From the NCBI RefSeq assembly GCF_945956895.1, contig NZ_CAMFJF010000020.1, forward strand, positions 1 through 63,086: 63,086 bases of DNA. The letters run 5' to 3'. A program made the translations under genes and the position numbers. The notes under the pieces were generated by a model. It was not told where the DNA came from, did not search any database, and was given only the letters and a program-made list of their open reading frames with translations. This document shows positions 52,932 to 63,086 of this stretch, piece by piece. The DNA comes from an uncultured Allobosea sp. (lineage in GTDB: Bacteria > Pseudomonadota > Alphaproteobacteria > Rhizobiales > Beijerinckiaceae). Every line of letters begins with the position of its first letter. Within the stretch, counting starts at the first letter, position 1.

Positions 52932-54800
52932 ATGGCGATGCGCATCACACGCCGCAGATTGCTGGAAGCTGCGGGAGCCGCGACCGTCGCGGGCGCCCTG
53001 CCTCAGCTTCCTCAGGCGGCGCTGGCGCAGGAAGCCGAATCGCATGGGCTCTCGACCTTCGGCGAGCTCGCCCTGCCGCCTGACTTCCCGCATTTCGCCT
53101 ATGTGAACCCCAAGGCGCCGAAGGGTGGCAGCCTGACGATGCAAATCAAAAGCCGTCAGGGAAACCAGAATTTCGGCACGTTCAACACGCTCAACATCTA
53201 CGTGCTGCAAGGCGACGGCGCAGCCGGGATGGATGCCTGCTTCGACAGCCTGATGACCGGCTCGGGCGACGAGCCCGGCTCGCTCTACGGCCTGCTGGCG
53301 AAGAGCGTCGCAGTTTCCGCCGACAAGCTGACCTATCGCTTCCGCCTGCGGCCGGAAGCACGCTTCCATGACGGTACGCGTGTAACGGCGCGCGACGTCG
53401 CCTTCTCGATGAACATCCTGAAGGCGAAGGGACATCCGCTCTATCGCCTGCTCTTGAGCGAGCTCGTCTCGTCGGAAGCGGAAAGCGACGACATCGTCGT
53501 CGTGAAGCTCTCGCCGAAGCGCAGCCGCGATCTGCACCTCATCGTCGCCGGCCTGCCGGTCTTCTCGGAAACCTATTGGTCGACCCGGGACTTCACGGCG
53601 TCGACGCTGGAGCCCCCGCTCGGCTCTGGCGCCTATAAGGTCGGGCGCTTCGAACAGGGGCGCTTCATCGAATTCGAGCGCGTTCCGGACTATTGGGCGA
53701 AGGATCTGCCGGTCAATGTCGGCACCAATAATTTCGACCGGATACGCTGGCTCTATTTCCGTGACCGCGACGTAGCCTTCGAGTCCTTCAAGAGCGGTGA
53801 AATCACCTTCCAGCAGGAATACACCTCCCGCATCTGGGCCACCGGCTACGACTTCCCTGCCACGCGCGACGGCAAGGTCAAGCGCGAGACGCTGCCTGTC
53901 ACGGCGCCGTCGGCCGTGCAGGGATGGCTCCTGAATTGCCGACGCAGCAAGTTCGCCGATCCTCGCATCCGCGAGGCCATCGGCCTGGTCTTCGATTTCG
54001 AGTGGACCAACAAGAATATCATGTACGGCCTCTATGCCCGGGCGACCTCCTATTTCGAGAACTCGGATTTCAAGGCCGCGGGCGTTCCTTCGCCGGAGGA
54101 GTTGAAGCTGCTCGAACCATTCCGCGGCAAGGTTCCGGACGAGGTTTTCGGCGCCCCCTGGCTGCCACCCGTCTCGGACGGCTCCGGTAGCGACAGAGCT
54201 CTGCTGCGCCGGGCCGACGAGATGCTGCGCGAAGCCGGTTGCAAACGTGAGGGCGGAACGCTCAGGCTTCCTGACGGAACGCCGCTGGAGATTGAATTCC
54301 TCGACGACGGCGCGGCCCTGCAGCCTCATACCCAGCCGTTTCAGCAGAATCTCGGGCGCCTCGGCATCAAAGCTGGCTCCCGGCTCGTGGACTCGGCGCA
54401 ATACCAGCGACGGCTGCGCGAATTCGATTTCGACATCATCGTCCTGAACCGCGGCGGAAGCCTGATTCCCGGCGATAGCCTGCGGAGCCTTTATGGCAGT
54501 GCCTCGGCCGACGTCCCCGGTTCGGATAATCTCTGCGGCATCCGCGATCCCGCCATCGACGCGATCCTCGCAGTTATCGCGCAGGCCAAGAGCTACGCCG
54601 AGGTGGTCGTCGCCACCAAATGTCTCGACCGGCTGCTGCGCGCCGGCCGCTACTGGATCCCGATGTGGTGGAACCCGAACGAACTCCTCGCCTATTGGGA
54701 CATGTACGACCGGCCGGCGACCAAGCCGAAATACTCCTCCGGCGCGCCGGCGATCTGGTGGTACGACGCCGAGAAGGCCAAGCGGATCGGAAAGGCGTGA
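52932..54800 (+). CDS. Peptide ABC transporter substrate-binding protein (YejA-like)
   Basis: 622-residue periplasmic protein of family 5. A twin-arginine-like signal (TRRRLLEAAGAATVAGALPQ) then YVNPKAPKGGSLTMQ, GLLAKSVAVSADKLTYRFRLRPEARFHDG, LRFRLREF-type fold and PMWWNPNELLAYWDMYDRP near the end, matching the YejA/microcin C-type binding proteins rather than DppA. The rest of the operon (yejB, yejE, yejF) follows. Natural substrates are peptides; related systems take up peptide-nucleotide antibiotics. Confidence 0.92.
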   Translation: MAMRITRRRLLEAAGAATVAGALPQLPQAALAQEAESHGLSTFGELALPPDFPHFAYVNPKAPKGGSLTMQIKSRQGNQNFGTFNTLNIYVLQGDGAAGMDACFDSLMTGSGDEPGSLYGLLAKSVAVSADKLTYRFRLRPEARFHDGTRVTARDVAFSMNILKAKGHPLYRLLLSELVSSEAESDDIVVVKLSPKRSRDLHLIVAGLPVFSETYWSTRDFTASTLEPPLGSGAYKVGRFEQGRFIEFERVPDYWAKDLPVNVGTNNFDRIRWLYFRDRDVAFESFKSGEITFQQEYTSRIWATGYDFPATRDGKVKRETLPVTAPSAVQGWLLNCRRSKFADPRIREAIGLVFDFEWTNKNIMYGLYARATSYFENSDFKAAGVPSPEELKLLEPFRGKVPDEVFGAPWLPPVSDGSGSDRALLRRADEMLREAGCKREGGTLRLPDGTPLEIEFLDDGAALQPHTQPFQQNLGRLGIKAGSRLVDSAQYQRRLREFDFDIIVLNRGGSLIPGDSLRSLYGSASADVPGSDNLCGIRDPAIDAILAVIAQAKSYAEVVVATKCLDRLLRAGRYWIPMWWNPNELLAYWDMYDRPATKPKYSSGAPAIWWYDAEKAKRIGKA

Positions 54801-54816
54801 TGGTGCAGAACCTCGA

Positions 54817-54963
54817 CGTCATTCCGGGGCTTCGCGGAGCGAAGAGCCCGGAACCCAGAACCGATGCCGCCTGCCGTCTGGGCTCGGGCAGGTTCCGCTT
54901 CTCGATCAAGGGTATCGGTTCTGGGTTCCGGGCTCAGGCCTGCGGCCTGCCCCGGAATGACGG
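54817..54963. repeat. Palindromic repeat family A, copy 3
   Basis: Starts CGTCATTCCGGGGCTTCGCG and ends CCCCGGAATGACGG, inner GAGCCCGGAACCCAGAACC / GGTTCTGGGTTCCGGGCTC arms. It occupies the gap between the binding protein and yejB genes, ending 10 bases before the yejB start. Confidence 0.85.
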
Positions 54964-54972
54964 CGGAGCCTC

Positions 54973-56061
54973 ATGCTGAGCTATATCGCCCGGCGCCTTG
55001 CGCTGATGGTGCCGACGCTGTTCGGCATCCTGCTCGTCTCCTTCGTCATCGTGCAGTTCGCGCCGGGCGGGCCGGTCGAGCGCGTGATCTCGCAGCTCCA
55101 GAACCCGAACAGCGGCGGCGCGGCCGACCGTGTCGGCGGCGGCCAGGCCGGCGACGCCGGGGCACATGGCGAGGCTAGCGCCTACCGTGGCGCCCAAGGT
55201 CTCGACCCCGCCTTCATCAAGGAGCTGGAGAAGCAGTTCGGCTTCGACAAACCGGCGCATGAGCGCTTCCTGAAGATGCTCGGCGACTATGCCCGTTTCG
55301 ATTTCGGCCGCTCCTATTTCCGCGACGCGCCGGTGCTGCAATTGATCAAGGAGAAGCTGCCCGTCTCGATCACGCTCGGGCTGTGGATGACGCTGATCTC
55401 GTACGCGATCTCGATCCCGCTCGGCATCCGCAAGGCGATGAAGGAAGGCTCGCGCTTCGACACCTGGACGAGCGCCGTCGTCATCGTCGGCTATGCCATC
55501 CCGAGCTTCCTGTTCGCGATCCTGCTGATCGTGCTCTTCGCCGGCGGCTCGTTCTGGCAGATCTTCCCGCTCAGGGGCCTGACCTCCGACAACTGGGCGG
55601 AGCTCAGCCTCATCGGCAAGGCCAAGGACTATCTCTGGCACATCGCGCTGCCGGTGCTGGCCATGGCGCTCGGCGCCTTCGCCACCTCGACGCTGCTGAC
55701 CAAGAACTCCTTCCTCGACGAAATCCGCAAGCAATATGTCCTGACCGCGCGGATGAAGGGCCTCAGCGAGCGGCGCGTGCTCTACGGCCATGTCTTCCGC
55801 AACGCCATGTTGATCGTCATCGCCGGCTTCCCCGGCGCCTTCGTGCATGCGCTCTTCGCGGGCTCGCTCTTGATCGAGACGATCTTCTCGCTCGACGGGC
55901 TCGGGCTCCTCTCCTTCGAGGCGATCGTCAACCGCGACTATCCCGTCGTCTTCGCCAATCTCTACATCTTCTCGCTGATCGGCCTCGTCGTGCATCTCAT
56001 CACCGACCTGACCTATAGCTGGGTCGATCCGCGCATCGATTTCGAGAGCCGGGAGGCGTGA
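54973..56061 (+). CDS. yejB: Peptide ABC transporter permease YejB
   Basis: 362-residue permease, N-terminal [37 protein letters not shown] as in DppB/YejB. A long periplasmic loop (about 45-80) and the EAA loop [32 protein letters not shown] are present. Overlaps the next gene by 4 bases at the GTGA, and translation of yejE more likely starts six bases later. Confidence 0.94.
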   Translation: MLSYIARRLALMVPTLFGILLVSFVIVQFAPGGPVERVISQLQNPNSGGAADRVGGGQAGDAGAHGEASAYRGAQGLDPAFIKELEKQFGFDKPAHERFLKMLGDYARFDFGRSYFRDAPVLQLIKEKLPVSITLGLWMTLISYAISIPLGIRKAMKEGSRFDTWTSAVVIVGYAIPSFLFAILLIVLFAGGSFWQIFPLRGLTSDNWAELSLIGKAKDYLWHIALPVLAMALGAFATSTLLTKNSFLDEIRKQYVLTARMKGLSERRVLYGHVFRNAMLIVIAGFPGAFVHALFAGSLLIETIFSLDGLGLLSFEAIVNRDYPVVFANLYIFSLIGLVVHLITDLTYSWVDPRIDFESREA

Positions 56062-56063
56062 GC

Positions 56064-57232
56064 ATGGACACGCTGATCGACGCTCCCCCGCCTGCCCTGC
56101 GCAGCGATATTCCGCTGGCGCCGGCCGAGGCCAAGCAGGGCTGGCTCAAGCTCTCGCCGATCAACCGGCGCCGGCTCAACAACTTCAAGGCCAACAAGCG
56201 CGGCTGGTGGTCGCTCTGGCTCTTCCTCGCGCTGTTCGTGCTCTCGCTCTTCGCCGAGTTCATCGCCAACGACCGGCCGCTCGTCGTGCGCTACAAGGAC
56301 GAGTGGCTGTTCCCGGTCGCGGTGAACTACCCGGAAGAGAAGTTCGGCGGCTTCCTCGCCACGACCGATTACCGCGACCCGGTCATCGCCAAGGAGATCG
56401 CGGCCAACGGCTTCGCGATCTGGCCACCGATCCGCTACTCCTATCGCACGCATAATCTCGACCTGCCGGTGCCGGCCCCTGCCCCGCCGACCTGGCTGCT
56501 CAAGGACGAGCGGTGCAAGGCGATCGCGGAGCGCACGGGCGGATCGACCTGCCGCGACCTCGAATGGAACTGGCTCGGCACCGACGACCAGGGCCGCGAC
56601 GTCGTCGCGCGATTGATCTACGGCTTCCGCATCTCCGTGCTGTTCGGGCTGATCCTCTGCGCCTTCTCCTCGGTGGTCGGCATCGCCGCCGGCGCCATCC
56701 AGGGCTATTTCGGCGGCTGGACCGACCTGATCTTCCAGCGCCTGATCGAGATCTGGACCTCGATCCCCGCGCTCTACCTGCTGATCATCGTCGCCGCGAT
56801 CATCACGCCCGGCTTCTTCGTGCTGCTCGGCATCCTCCTGCTGTTCTCCTGGGTCGCGCTGGTCGGGGTCGTGCGCGCCGAGTTCCTGCGGGCGCGCAAT
56901 TTCGAGTATGTCCGGGCGGCGCGCGCGCTCGGCCTTCCCAACCGCACCATCATGATCCGGCACCTCTTGCCAAACGCGATGGTCGCGACCCTGACCTTCC
57001 TGCCCTTCATCCTGAACGGCTCGATCACCACGCTGACCTCGCTCGACTTCCTCGGCTTCGGCCTGCCGCCGGGCTCGCCGTCGCTCGGCGAATTGCTGGC
57101 GCAGGGCAAGTCGAACCTCCAGGCGCCCTGGCTCGGCCTCTCCGGCTTCATCGTGATCGCGCTGATGCTGTCGCTGCTGATCTTCATCGGCGAGGCCGTG
57201 CGCGACGCCTTCGACCCGCGGAAGACCTTCGC

Positions 57233-57236
<4 letters not shown>
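56064..57236 (+). CDS. yejE: Peptide ABC transporter permease YejE
   Basis: 390-residue permease of the DppC/YejE type: long N-terminal cytoplasmic and periplasmic segments, then RISVLFGLILCAFSSVVGIAAGAIQGYFGGW, the EAA loop FLRARNFEYVRAARALGLPNRTIMIRHLLPNAM and C-terminal helices. GTG at 56058 is only one base from the GGGAGG ribosome site, whereas ATG 56064 is spaced seven bases from it; the site therefore decides for 56064. Overlaps yejF by 4 bases. Confidence 0.94.
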
Positions 57237-58861
<1,625 letters not shown>

Positions 58862-58863
58862 GC

Positions 58864-60081
58864 ATGGCGCGCGCGCTCCTGATCGTGCTGGATTCGGTCG
58901 GCTGCGGCGGCGCGGCCGATGCCGCCGCCTATGGCGATGCGGGCTCCGACACGCTCGGCCATATCGCCGAGGCCTGCGCGGATGGGCGTGGCGATCGCGA
59001 AGGCCTGCGCCGCGGGCCGCTCAAATTGCCAAACCTCGTGCGCCTCGGCCTCGCCCATGCATGCGAAACCTCGACCGGCCAGCCGCTGGCCGGCGTCGTG
59101 AAGCCGGTCAAGTCCGAGGGGCGCTGGGGTTACGGCGTCGAGATCAGCCAGGGCAAGGACACGCCGTCCGGGCATTGGGAGATCGCCGGCTGCCCGGTGC
59201 CGTTCCAGTGGGGCTATTTCACCGATCTCGAGAACTCCTTCCCGCCGGAGCTGGTCGCGGGCATCGTCAAGGAAGGCGCCCTGCCCGGCATCCTCGGCAA
59301 CAGGCATGCCTCGGGCACCGTCATCATCGAGGAGCTCGGGGCGGAGCATATCCGGACGGGCAAGCCGATCTGCTACACCTCGGTCGATTCCGTGCTGCAG
59401 ATCGCGGCGCATGAAGAGCATTTCGGGCTCGATCGGCTCTATGCGCTCTGCAAGGTCGTACGCGGCCTCGTCGATCCCTTGCGGATCGGCCGCGTGATCG
59501 CGCGGCCCTTCGTCGGGTCGCCGGAGGAAGGCTTCACCCGCACCGGCAACCGCAAGGATTTCGCCATCCCGCCGCCGGACGAGACGATCCTCGACCGGCT
59601 GACGGCACAGGGGCGCACGGTCGTCACCGTCGGCAAGATCGGCGACATCTTCGCGCACCGCGCCACCGGCACCGAGATCAAGCCCTTCGGCAACGCGGCG
59701 ATGCTCGATGCGGCGCTGGAGGCCTGGGACGGCCTGCCGGATGGCGGGTTCTGCTTCGTCAATCTCGTCGATTTCGACACCGAGTTCGGCCACCGGCGCG
59801 ACATCCCCGGCTATGCAGCGGCGCTTGAAGCCTTCGATCGCCATCTGCCGCATATCGAAGCCGCGCTGAGGCCGGGTGACATCGCCGTGATCACCGCCGA
59901 CCACGGCAACGATCCGAGCTGGCCCGGCACCGACCACACACGCGAACACGTCCCGATTCTCGCCTTCGGCCCCGGCATCGAGCCTAAGCCACTTGGACGC
60001 CGCAGCAGCTTCTCCGACATCGCGGCGAGCCTCGGCGCCTTCCTCGGCATCGGGCCTGTCGGCCCCGGCCACCCCTGGTAG
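58864..60081 (+). CDS. deoB: Phosphopentomutase
   Basis: Interconverts (deoxy)ribose-1-phosphate and -5-phosphate in nucleoside salvage. 405 residues, alkaline-phosphatase-like fold: [24 protein letters not shown] with the metal Asp and phospho-acceptor region, [35 protein letters not shown] carrying metal-binding Asp and His. It is 2 bases after yejF with no terminator between, so it probably belongs to the same transcript, an unusual partner for a peptide importer. Confidence 0.96.
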   Translation: MARALLIVLDSVGCGGAADAAAYGDAGSDTLGHIAEACADGRGDREGLRRGPLKLPNLVRLGLAHACETSTGQPLAGVVKPVKSEGRWGYGVEISQGKDTPSGHWEIAGCPVPFQWGYFTDLENSFPPELVAGIVKEGALPGILGNRHASGTVIIEELGAEHIRTGKPICYTSVDSVLQIAAHEEHFGLDRLYALCKVVRGLVDPLRIGRVIARPFVGSPEEGFTRTGNRKDFAIPPPDETILDRLTAQGRTVVTVGKIGDIFAHRATGTEIKPFGNAAMLDAALEAWDGLPDGGFCFVNLVDFDTEFGHRRDIPGYAAALEAFDRHLPHIEAALRPGDIAVITADHGNDPSWPGTDHTREHVPILAFGPGIEPKPLGRRSSFSDIAASLGAFLGIGPVGPGHPW

Positions 60082-60084
60082 GGT

Positions 60085-61542
60085 TCAGACCGTAGCGACA
60101 CGCCCACAGAAGCTCGCCACATCCTGGCGGATTTCCTGCGCCTGCTGGGCGAGCGCGCTCGCAGCGCTCTGCAGTTGCTGAGCAGCCCCGTGGGTCTGGC
60201 GGGTCATGATCTCGAAGCCACCGGCAACGTCGGCGCTGCGTTGCGCGCCCTCGAAGGAGAGCCGGACCTGATGGGCGATCTCGGCCGTGGCACGGCTTTG
60301 CTCGTCGACCGAGAGCGCGATCGCGTCGGCGACGCTCTCGACCTCGCCGATCGCCTCGACGATGTCGCGGATTGCTTTGAGCGAGCGCTGCGAGGCCTGC
60401 TGCATCGTACCGATCTGCTGCGAGACCTCGTCTGTGGCCTTGGCGGTCTGGGCCGAGAGCGTCTTCACTTCGCTGGCGACAACGGCGAAGCCCCGGCCCA
60501 TCTCGCCGGCGCGGGCCGCCTCGATCGTGGCATTGAGCGCGAGCATGCTGGTCTGGGCGGCGATGCCGCGGATGATCTCGACGACGGCGCCGACATTCTC
60601 GCTGCTCTGGGCGAGATGCTCGATCTCAGCGCTGGCGCGCCGCGCGAGTTCCGCAGCCACCTTCGAACCATCGGCCGATTGGCTGGCATTGCGGCCGATC
60701 TCGCCGATGGAGGCGACGAGTTCGATGCTGGCGGCCGAAAGATGGTCGATGCTGTCCATGGTGCCGGCGGCGGAATCGGAGACCATCGCGGTCTGGCGCT
60801 GGACATGGTCGGAGGTTTCCGTCAGCGTCCCCGCCTCCGTCTTCATCGCCGCGGCGGAATCATCGAGCACGGCCATCGCCTGCTCCATCTGGGTGCGGAA
60901 CCCGGCTACGACATCGCGCAGCATCTCGGCACGCCGTCCGAGCTCCTCGGCAAGGCTGCGTTCCTTCTCACCCGCGAGGCGCTCGCGCTCGGCCGCTTCC
61001 TGCGCCCGTACCAGGTTCTGCTCGTTCACCGCGAACATGCGCTCCAAAACCACGGCGAAGACCGCGAGGAACGCCGTCTCGATGATGACGATCACCGCAT
61101 GGAGCAGTACGCGCAGCAGGTTGCCACCCTGGTAGAAGACTGCGGCCGGCAAAACGTATTGCAGCACGAGATGGTGCGCGGCCGTCAGCGCGGCACCCAC
61201 CAGGATCGGCCGCCAGTCGCAGAAGCCGGCCAGCAGCGCCAGTACCGCGAAATAATACATATGGATGTCCGGCTGCCAGGGATGGCCGGCAAAGCTGAAC
61301 ACCAGGATCGAGACCTGCCCGATCAGCATGGCCGCAATGACGAGCCGCGTCACGATCGCCGGGCCGGCCAGGCGATAGCTCATCATGGCCACGAGGACGA
61401 CCAGCGCCGCCATCGCGACCGGGCCTGCGCCGGACGCACCATTGGCCCAAAAGGCCAGGGCCAACAGCGGCACATGCAGCAATCCGAGCGCGAGCAGGGC
61501 CTGCGTCACCCGACTGCGTACCGCTGACAGGGCCCAGATCAT
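60085..61542 (-). CDS. Methyl-accepting chemotaxis protein with membrane-embedded sensor
   Basis: 485 residues. About six membrane helices in the first 170 residues with no periplasmic ligand domain and no HAMP module; histidines cluster at the membrane border and inside helices (GHPWQPDIHMYYF, AAHHLVLQYVLP, LLHAVIV). The rest is coiled coil with the MCP signaling tip EAARAGEMGRGFAVVASEVKTL. The gene upstream overlaps it by four bases. The six-helix type occurs widely in alphaproteobacterial MCPs and GGDEF proteins to my memory; its ligand is unknown. Heme or metal binding is a guess. Its stop lies close to that of deoB. Confidence 0.92.
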   Translation of the reverse strand: MIWALSAVRSRVTQALLALGLLHVPLLALAFWANGASGAGPVAMAALVVLVAMMSYRLAGPAIVTRLVIAAMLIGQVSILVFSFAGHPWQPDIHMYYFAVLALLAGFCDWRPILVGAALTAAHHLVLQYVLPAAVFYQGGNLLRVLLHAVIVIIETAFLAVFAVVLERMFAVNEQNLVRAQEAAERERLAGEKERSLAEELGRRAEMLRDVVAGFRTQMEQAMAVLDDSAAAMKTEAGTLTETSDHVQRQTAMVSDSAAGTMDSIDHLSAASIELVASIGEIGRNASQSADGSKVAAELARRASAEIEHLAQSSENVGAVVEIIRGIAAQTSMLALNATIEAARAGEMGRGFAVVASEVKTLSAQTAKATDEVSQQIGTMQQASQRSLKAIRDIVEAIGEVESVADAIALSVDEQSRATAEIAHQVRLSFEGAQRSADVAGGFEIMTRQTHGAAQQLQSAASALAQQAQEIRQDVASFCGRVATV

Positions 61543-61913
61543 GGCGAGGCTTCCGTGCCGCCGGGATTATCAAGGCATCCGGCAAGGCCCGCGAGGACAA
61601 GAGAGAACCACGCGCCCTTCGGGAGCGCGGGGGCCTGCCCGTTCAATGTCGGCGCCACGACGACGATCGCGGACAGGCGGCCGCTGCGCAGGACACGATG
61701 GCCGGCGGCGAAGCTTCGTGCGATCGCTTCGGCCCCATCCGTCCAGGGCGGGAAGACGATGGCGACCGGCGCGGTGCCGTCAACCGCACGCGGCAGGCTC
61801 GCGAGCGCCCCGAAGCTGACCAGCAGACACATCACCCCGACGACGAAGCCGCCGACGGGCGACAGCCGTTCGACGCGAGCCGCATCCAATTCCGCTGGAG
61901 ATGTCGAAAGCAT
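61539..61913 (-). CDS. Membrane protein of unknown function, partner of the chemoreceptor
   Basis: 124 residues from ATG 61913 (TTG 61958 would add 15). One membrane helix near residue 20 (VGGFVVGVMCLLVSFGALASL), then a probable periplasmic region with VAIVFPPWTDGAEAIARSFAAGHRVLRSGRLSAIVVVAP and a weakly hydrophobic end. The stop overlaps the chemoreceptor start (ATGA), so the two are translationally coupled. The FPPW segment recurs, as I recall, in small proteins found beside such receptors, but no characterised family comes to mind. Confidence 0.78.
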   Translation of the reverse strand: MLSTSPAELDAARVERLSPVGGFVVGVMCLLVSFGALASLPRAVDGTAPVAIVFPPWTDGAEAIARSFAAGHRVLRSGRLSAIVVVAPTLNGQAPALPKGAWFSLVLAGLAGCLDNPGGTEASP

Positions 61914-61958
61914 GGGCGGGAAATGTCTCGAAGCGACGGCGACGTACCAGCGAAGCAA

Positions 61959-62065
61959 ACCCGCCAGCGTAAAATTTTACTTAACCCGTTCGCCCGCGCT
62001 GAACGGCGATTGCTTGGCCGAGCAAACGTTTACTTTTTATCATGAGGGAGATTTACAACTTATAG
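61959..62065. promoter_or_regulatory. AT-rich divergent promoter region
   Basis: A 107-base gap with unusual AT-rich stretches (AAAATTTTACTTAA at 61971-61984 and the run near 62030-62062) between the chemoreceptor-partner gene and the pilus remnants. It probably holds both promoters; no defined box was recognised. Confidence 0.4.
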
Positions 62066-62510
62066 ATGCGCGTATCTTTTGAGGAACGGCCATACTGCCT
62101 GTCCTGCCCCTTCTGCCGAAGCCAGCGCGCGACGACCGTCATCGAATTCGCCTTCGTCGCCCGGTCCTCCTGCCGCTCCCCGTCGGCATCATGGGCTATG
62201 CCTTCGGCATCTATCACAGCATCCAGCAGATCGCCGCGGAGGCGGCCCGCTCGTCCGTCTCGGGCCTCAACGACAGCGAACGTCCCAAGATGGCCCACGA
62301 TTTCGTCACCGCCGATGCCGGCTCCTATGCCTTCATCGCCCCGGCAAAGATCAGAGTCCGCACCGGCCAGACCAGCCACTGCTGGAGAGTTTCGAGGTCG
62401 CGGTCGCCTATGACATGAGCGGCTCGGCCTACGACAGCCTCAGCCGGCCGGCCTCGCTTCCACAACCGATGATTGAGCGCCGGGCCGTCGCCTGGCGCGG
62501 CGGATACTGA
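62066..62510 (+). pseudogene. TadE-like pilus protein, two frameshifts
   Basis: Three successive frames together read as one TadE-family protein: RATTVIEFAFVA (frame 1), then VLLPLPVGIMGYAFGIYHSI and QQIAAEAARSSVSG... (frame 2), then LLESFEVAVAYDMSGSAYDS to a stop at 62510 (frame 3). The first shift near 62160 is explained by one missing C (GCCCGG for GCCCCGG), the second near 62380 by another missing C. The N-terminal signature and the end are the TadE pseudopilin-like pattern of Tad pili. Either decay or two sequencing indels. Confidence 0.75.
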
Positions 62511-62549
62511 ACACGTTTTTTGAAGATCTCATGCCAGCGGGGGACGTCC

Positions 62550-62864
62550 ATGCTCAGCTTCAAGAGCTTCGCAGGGAACCAGAAGGGTGGCACCGCGACC
62601 CTCTTCGCGATCTCTGCGACGATGCCGATCGACTCCCGCGCCGTTGCCGTCCAGGATGCCCAGACCTCGTTCGCCGGCGGTTCGCGCCTGCTCAAGCTGG
62701 ATGGCGGCCTGCTCAACAGCCTGCTCGGCGGCGCCACCGCCAGTGCGGCGACGCCGCTCGACCAGATCCTCAACGGCGTGCTGGGCACGCTCGGCATCGG
62801 GCTCGGCCAGGCCGATAGCTGGGTCAGCGGCGTGCGCTGCGGCGGGGCTTGGCCGGTGCGGTGA
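62550..62864 (+). pseudogene. TadG-like protein, probably internally deleted
   Basis: 104 residues where TadG-type proteins usually have several hundred. The N-terminal FKSFAGNQKGGTATLFAISATMPI resembles the start of TadG (RGG-A-LFA), and the end DSWVSGVRCGG resembles the C-terminus of DUF2134/TadG-like proteins; the large middle part is missing. Good ribosome site (GGGGGA). No other Tad genes (cpaB-F, tadABC) are in the window. It could be a small functional protein, but deletion is simpler. Confidence 0.6.
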
Positions 62865-62895
62865 GCGCGGCCGGGGATCAATGCCGGGGAGCCCG

Positions 62896-62989
62896 CCGTC
62901 ATGCTCGCCCTTGTGGCGAGCATCCACGTCTTGAACGCGACCTTCGACCAGCGAAGACATGGATGGCCGGGACAAGCCCGACCATGACG
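62896..62989. repeat. Palindromic repeat family C, copy 3 (diverged)
   Basis: Starts CCGTCATGCTCGCCC and ends CAAGCCCGACCATGACG. Only the outer ends match the other two copies well. Confidence 0.7.
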
Positions 62990-62998
62990 ATGGAGCAT

Positions 62999-63031
62999 CA
63001 GCCCGAAAGGTGGAACGCGGCTTTCGGGCTG
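62999..63031. repeat. Hairpin CAGCCCGAAAG/CTTTCGGGCTG
   Basis: Perfect 11-base arms with an 11-base loop, no T run, so not a clear terminator. Just before the AT-rich palindrome at 63045. Confidence 0.6.
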
Positions 63032-63044
63032 ACCTAGGCTCAGG

Positions 63045-63059
63045 ACCTATTAAATAGGT
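63045..63059. repeat. AT-rich palindrome near the window end
   Basis: ACCTATT-A-AATAGGT, a perfect odd-centred palindrome in sequence unlike the GC-rich surroundings; could mark the end of a mobile element or a promoter/operator beyond the window. Only 27 bases follow, so nothing more can be said. Confidence 0.35.
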
Positions 63060-63086
63060 TGCGTGGTTGGGCGCTGATTGATTCCA

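Overview
The window looks like chromosome of a high-GC alphaproteobacterium of the order Hyphomicrobiales, most likely Bosea or a close relative. This is inferred from gene content and order (ptsP-prfA-prmC-DUF4167 near clpB; kdsB-pheA beside a membrane-anchored cytochrome c; paired metX/metW), codon use and the type of intergenic palindromes. No tool or database was used. I see no rRNA, tRNA, CRISPR array, prophage or complete insertion sequence.

Layout. 1-2.4 kb: methionine genes metX and metW, separated by a palindromic repeat. 2.4-12.6 kb: clpB, two small genes (DUF2293, MOSC), then a leftward translation/PTS-Ntr block (ptsP, prfA, a small secreted protein, prmC, DUF4167). 12.8-17.3 kb: trehalose synthesis, with otsA divergent from otsB and a GH15 glycosidase. 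17.4-21.1 kb: M20 peptidase, split chromate transporter pair, LysE-type exporter, DinB protein. 21.1-29.4 kb: probable lysine/glutarate catabolic island (FAD amine oxidase, LysR regulator, ALDH7-type dehydrogenase, glutaryl-CoA dehydrogenase, class III CoA-transferase, acetolactate-synthase-like ThDP enzyme). 29.5-33.2 kb: cytochrome b561 with YceI, a small secreted protein, HdeD, transaldolase. 33.6-40 kb: a sugar ABC importer and an iron-type ABC importer, neither with an ATPase gene. 40-42.8 kb: two-receiver diguanylate cyclase, then a short-chain dehydrogenase divergent from a MarR regulator across a striking double palindrome. 42.9-48.7 kb: valine catabolism (LysR, mmsA, isobutyryl-CoA-type dehydrogenase, mmsB) interrupted by a HigBA-type toxin-antitoxin pair on the other strand. 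48.7-52.8 kb: nudC, PaaI thioesterase, pheA, kdsB, cytochrome c. 52.9-60.1 kb: YejABEF-type peptide importer ending in deoB. 60.1-61.9 kb: a chemoreceptor with a histidine-rich membrane sensor and an overlapping partner gene. 62-63 kb: decayed TadE/TadG-like pilus genes.

Intergenic space is rich in palindromic repeats. Four families (called A-D here) share the ends CCGTCAT and ATGACGG; a fifth (E) is built on a CTCCCGCAAGGGGAG-type core and in one place encloses a family D copy. The most interesting leads are the chemoreceptor with its partner gene, the ThDP enzyme in the lysine/glutarate island as a candidate 2-oxoacid decarboxylase, the double operator at 42.2 kb, the metX leader hairpin, and the pair of secreted proteins sharing a GD(I/V)VVT motif.
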